Shown piece after piece: positions 8,701-10,264 of a DNA stretch of 10,264 nt. The notes under the pieces were generated by a model. That model saw only the letters and a list, made by a program, of their open reading frames with translations, was not told where the DNA came from and made no database searches. This stretch comes from Deltaproteobacteria bacterium (GTDB lineage Bacteria > Bdellovibrionota_C > UBA2361 > JAAYZI01): the NCBI GenBank assembly GCA_012514925.1, contig JAAYZI010000156.1, positions 1 to 10,264 of the forward strand, given 5' to 3'. Made by a program: the position numbers and the translations under genes. Position 1 is the first letter of the stretch. Every line of letters starts with the position of its first letter.

Positions 8701-10264
8701 AGATTCCCCGCCAAGCGCCGTGCCGTGAGGTCAGCCGCTTCCCACTCCAGCAAGTGTCTTTTTGAAAAGTACAAGCGGTAGAGAGTGCGCACGATGGCGT
8801 CGCCGGATAGCCAGGCTTGATGAGGCAAAAAGGAAATTTGCAGAAGAACATGCAAGGTGTTGCGGCTTAAATCGCTCCAAAGGGATTTTAAATAAGTGGT
8901 AATCGAAAGGCCGATAGGCAGGTCTGCAATCAGGGACCAGAGCACCGTATAGACAGGGAATAAAAGCACCAAGGCTGCGGCGGTCATCCAAACGACTGGG
9001 TCTCCGGGCAGTAAGAGCCAGATTGCAAGCAGTAAGCCGAGCTGAGTGATGGGCAGCACGCTGCGGCGTAAGTTGTCAACTAATTTCCAATGTCCAAGCG
9101 CCGAGATCGGAGAAGGTACGAGTTCTCCTTTTCCGTTAGGGATGCGTTTTGCCATCCAAGGTAAAAGCTGCCAGTCCCCTCGGATCCAACGATGCAGGCG
9201 GCGCGCTTGCGCGTGGTAACGCATGGGATGATCGTCAAAGATTTCGATGTCAGATGCCAGCCCACAGCGCGCAAAAAGGCTTTCGATTAAATCGTGGCTT
9301 AGTAGTGCATTTTCAGGAAAGCGATTGTGCAGAGCGCGATGAAATGCGTCGATGTTATAGATCGCTTTACCGATAAAAGATCCCTCTCTAAAAAGGTCCT
9401 GATAAATGTCAGAAACCATGCGGGTGTATGGATCGAGTCCGGAATGGCCTGAGAAAATGTATGAAAAGAGGGAGCTGGTGCCGCTTTGTAGGGTGGTGCC
9501 GACGCGTGGCTGAATAATGGCGTAGCCGTCGATGACGCAGTCGGAGACGGGGTCGAAGACAGGCTGATTGAGTGGGTGCGCGGCGGTGCCGACAAGTTTA
9601 TACGCTGTCGCTGGAGGGAGTTGGGTATCAGAGTCGAGTGTCAAAACATAGCGCGCTGAGCGCATGAACTCTACGTCACCGACAATCACCGAGAAGGTGG
9701 TATCCACTGCGCCGCGCAGCCAGCGGTTAAATTCTTCGATCTTGCCGCGCTTTCTTTCCCAACCTAAAAAGCAGCCCTGAGCAGAATTGTAGCGGCGCTG
9801 CCTGAACGTTATGAAAAAGCGCCGAGTCTGCCCGTTGCAGAGGCGGCGATTAAGATCTTCAATCAACGATGTGGCGTATTTAATCGTGCCGGCGTCGCCC
9901 GGTAGCACTTCATGCGGCGCATCCGCTAGATCCGCCAGGATGCCGAAGCCGATATTTGGATCGTTGTTACCGAGCGCGCGCACTTCCAGAGCGCGCACGC
10001 AATCCTCTACGCCGCGGCGGCTCGAAAAAATTGCCTGCACGGTCACAAGCACTCGCTGGTCGGGTGGGATGCCATGCTCAAAATCAAGTTTGGGTAGCGG
10101 TTGCGGCGCAGTGAGCTTGGCTGCGCACCAGTTGACAACTTGAAGGGCAAAATCACTGAGAGGAATGATCAACAGTGCGGCAGCGCAGAGCAGTAAGCGC
10201 CAGTCGGCTCCCGCGGCTGCGGCGTACCAAAGCGCCATGATTGTGGTGATCAAAGTGAGCATGA
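2799..10264 (-). CDS. ndvB: Cyclic beta-1,2-glucan synthase, N-terminus beyond the window
   Basis: This inner-membrane enzyme polymerises UDP-glucose into beta-1,2-glucan, cyclises it and controls chain length. The visible part is about 2487 residues, numbered here from the methionine codon at 10262. Known relatives have about 2800, so roughly 300-400 N-terminal residues are missing and that methionine is probably internal. Membrane segments lie near 1-18, 22-43, 395-445 and 530-570. The GT84 domain has DSD at 210-212 (TLDSDTQLP) and the RxxRW motif at 355-359 (RLHRWIRGDWQ). The middle GH189-type cyclisation domain (about 630-1130) has WGISESAY with E1020 and HHQGM at 1114-1118. Two beta-sandwich regions start near 1190 and 1675. 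The GH94 catalytic barrel has GFRDQLQD (2031-2038), DWND (2165-2168, carrying the GH94 catalytic aspartate) and ENGGQYTH (2317-2324). WSWYTGSSSWAYRA follows near the C-terminus. All key motifs are intact and the frame has no interruption, so the enzyme is probably active. The product is an osmoregulatory periplasmic glucan, important for host interaction in rhizobia and Brucella. thpR follows after 4 bases. Confidence 0.96.
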   Translation of the reverse strand, partial: MLTLITTIMALWYAAAAGADWRLLLCAAALLIIPLSDFALQVVNWCAAKLTAPQPLPKLDFEHGIPPDQRVLVTVQAIFSSRRGVEDCVRALEVRALGNNDPNIGFGILADLADAPHEVLPGDAGTIKYATSLIEDLNRRLCNGQTRRFFITFRQRRYNSAQGCFLGWERKRGKIEEFNRWLRGAVDTTFSVIVGDVEFMRSARYVLTLDSDTQLPPATAYKLVGTAAHPLNQPVFDPVSDCVIDGYAIIQPRVGTTLQSGTSSLFSYIFSGHSGLDPYTRMVSDIYQDLFREGSFIGKAIYNIDAFHRALHNRFPENALLSHDLIESLFARCGLASDIEIFDDHPMRYHAQARRLHRWIRGDWQLLPWMAKRIPNGKGELVPSPISALGHWKLVDNLRRSVLPITQLGLLLAIWLLLPGDPVVWMTAAALVLLFPVYTVLWSLIADLPIGLSITTYLKSLWSDLSRNTLHVLLQISFLPHQAWLSGDAIVRTLYRLYFSKRHLLEWEAADLTARRLAGNLMSFVSEMWQASAMALLAAALISHYSTLQAQALALPFLLLWLLSPLIAWWCSAPFRRRPSVILNRKQERYLRRIAYATWRYFEHFLKPEYNYLIPDNVQIVPERAVAERTSPTNIGLSISSVISAYDLGFQNLPATIERLASIMDNLLKLERFHGHFLNWYAIRDYATLQPRYISSVDSGNLVGHLIAARQSLSQFLHEPLVDTHHCHHLAQLFDELDLVSSASEKILSGSSRCGESVQSMLSSLQCFRQLENELLGNGASSELRATISHLLEVEQLFPWLRHVPFLKHLGQQGVLPSRISSIDRVLNAHRPTLASLAKFCAFLKKWIERVDTEKLHKEDQIKFAELTQDLETATVRVQALICKLNTLTAQCSSIIDETDFSFLFDPKKRLLSIGFNVDQGQRDKSYYDFLASEARLAVLVAIIKGDIPLTAWFILDRSLTPSPGGKALLSWSGTMFEYLMPLLVTKSFEPTLLSETYAATVRAQQKYTKTHSIPWGISESAYSGVDFSKAYQYKAFGVPGLGLKRGLANDLVISPYSTMLALEIDPQSCVQNLRALERSGARGEFGFYEAIDYTPDRLGPDEDCHVVKSFLAHHQGMSLVALNNALQNRIFQQRFHADRSVRAYELLLQERFPTRIPLFLPNRTEVEAGAPVLSEERAQPVAMFKTAHTRYPHTRLLSNGRYSVMIDNAGSGVSFYRGEVALTRWRDDALANNHGSFIYVRDLSSRAFWSCAYQPCRSQPSNYQAALAPDKAVFTRKDRDISTQLEITVSPEDDVEVRRVTISNFSSSARALELTSYGEVSLASFQAERAHPAYSHMFVTSEFLPEYGALIFERRQHHSQEGRLFMMHLLSGMENAQTLQYETSRSRFLGRAQNSQDPLAMQYHTPLSRTCGTVLDPVFALRTRLEVPSHSTRAVSFVTGVAESREGLIDLVRKYREGHWVSRAFEMAWSVNDLELRHQLFSVKRVRAFHRLATALFYNIEPRRASADLLKRNRLGQSGLWRFGVSGDKPIVFLTVNDHDQLGLVEDCLLAHEYLRQRGVYFDLIILNENPGGYLQELQQEVELRIRTSLSQALMEKPGGVFLRTRTQLSDEEIVLLHAAARAVLIGGKGSFSKQLEWPPDPAVEVLPNRITPRKQDFDFEPPREDPEFLNGFGGFADGGKSYALTVRHDSLPPAPWINVISNPSFGCLVTESGASYTWAGNSRENRLSPWSNDPVEDPLHEVLYIRDRVEGVCWSPTPRPFKTTQRVRVKHSFGYSEFTTQVNRIFSHLTISVAHAEPVKWWHLELVNGDAVKRNLEIFLYVEWVLGVNREDTFRYLQSGFDQERQFLFATNPFNPSVPEQVVFLGSNLNISTYTSDRHEFLGRHRDISTPQALEAAYSGYMFGDWFGSGRELPVNLSCKTGAGFDSCALLKVELDLEPGQRQHLLFFMAQATSLEEARERAPHYRSLRTWSTNRDQTRRSWSNALEQVQVHTPDRAFDLMVNGWLLYQTIACRMQGRSAFYQSSGAIGFRDQLQDSLALLATDPAKTRQQILLHAGRQFLEGDVQHWWHPPHGQGVRSRMTDDLLWLPFAVDQYLTATSDYSLLDEQVPFLRGNMPSEDQPTVFEVPEISNETGSIYEHCIRALERSLKWGPHGLPLIGDGDWNDGFSNIGTKGKGESVWLGWFISYLLGAFSRLAQEREDPARAKRYTEERQRLAAAIEQYGWDGEWYRRAYFDDGTPLGSTTNKECRIDSIAQSWSVMSGVAPLNRQKQAIESAYQHLVCKQDALVLLLTPPFDKSDPSPGYIQGYPRGLRENGGQYTHASTWLIWAMTLLGEGDRALELFQLINPINHALDHKAALRYKTEPYVLCGDVYSEHPHVGRGGWSWYTGSSSWAYRAAIEQIIGIKLRGHYFTLYPCVSAAWKEFSIRYRRGHTEYEIQVLNPEGVQSGVKSVVVDGTPIADHHIPLPQDLNQTRKVRVVVRMG

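Noticed and set aside
10260..10262. Methionine codon at the right edge as the true start of the glucan synthase
   Set aside because: Relatives have several hundred more residues before the glycosyltransferase domain, so this is most likely an internal methionine and the gene continues outside the window.

Overview
The window comes from a bacterium of moderate GC content, judged by eye to be a little above 50 percent in the large genes. A Gram-negative host is likely, because the dominant gene encodes a cyclic beta-1,2-glucan synthase of the NdvB/ChvB/Cgs type, whose product is typically periplasmic. Related enzymes also occur in some Firmicutes, and I cannot name the lineage from sequence alone. 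No mobile element, tRNA, rRNA or CRISPR array is visible.

Layout. Positions 1-173 hold no gene I can support, but contain an 18-bp perfect palindrome at 47-64. An unrecognised 176-residue protein lies on the minus strand (174-704). A 169-bp divergent intergenic region (705-873) carries a good extended -10 promoter and a Shine-Dalgarno sequence for the plus-strand pair. That pair (874-2237) is a protein with an Arg/Gly-rich disordered N-terminus and a previously unnamed internal duplication, followed with a 4-base overlap (GTGA) by protein-L-isoaspartate O-methyltransferase (pcm). Converging on it after only 2 bases is a minus-strand pair: the cyclic glucan synthase (2799 to beyond the right edge) followed after 4 bases by RNA 2',3'-cyclic phosphodiesterase (thpR, 2240-2794).

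How the genes work together. The glucan synthase contains the glycosyltransferase (GT84), cyclisation (GH189-type) and chain-length-controlling phosphorylase-like (GH94) parts in one polypeptide. It should make cyclic beta-1,2-glucan at the inner membrane. Its first few hundred residues lie outside the window. ThpR is probably co-transcribed with it, but no metabolic link is known. The most unusual item is the RGG-type, internally duplicated protein translationally coupled to pcm. That arrangement suggests a shared function in protein repair or RNA handling, but this is inference. No complete new multi-gene system is evident here.
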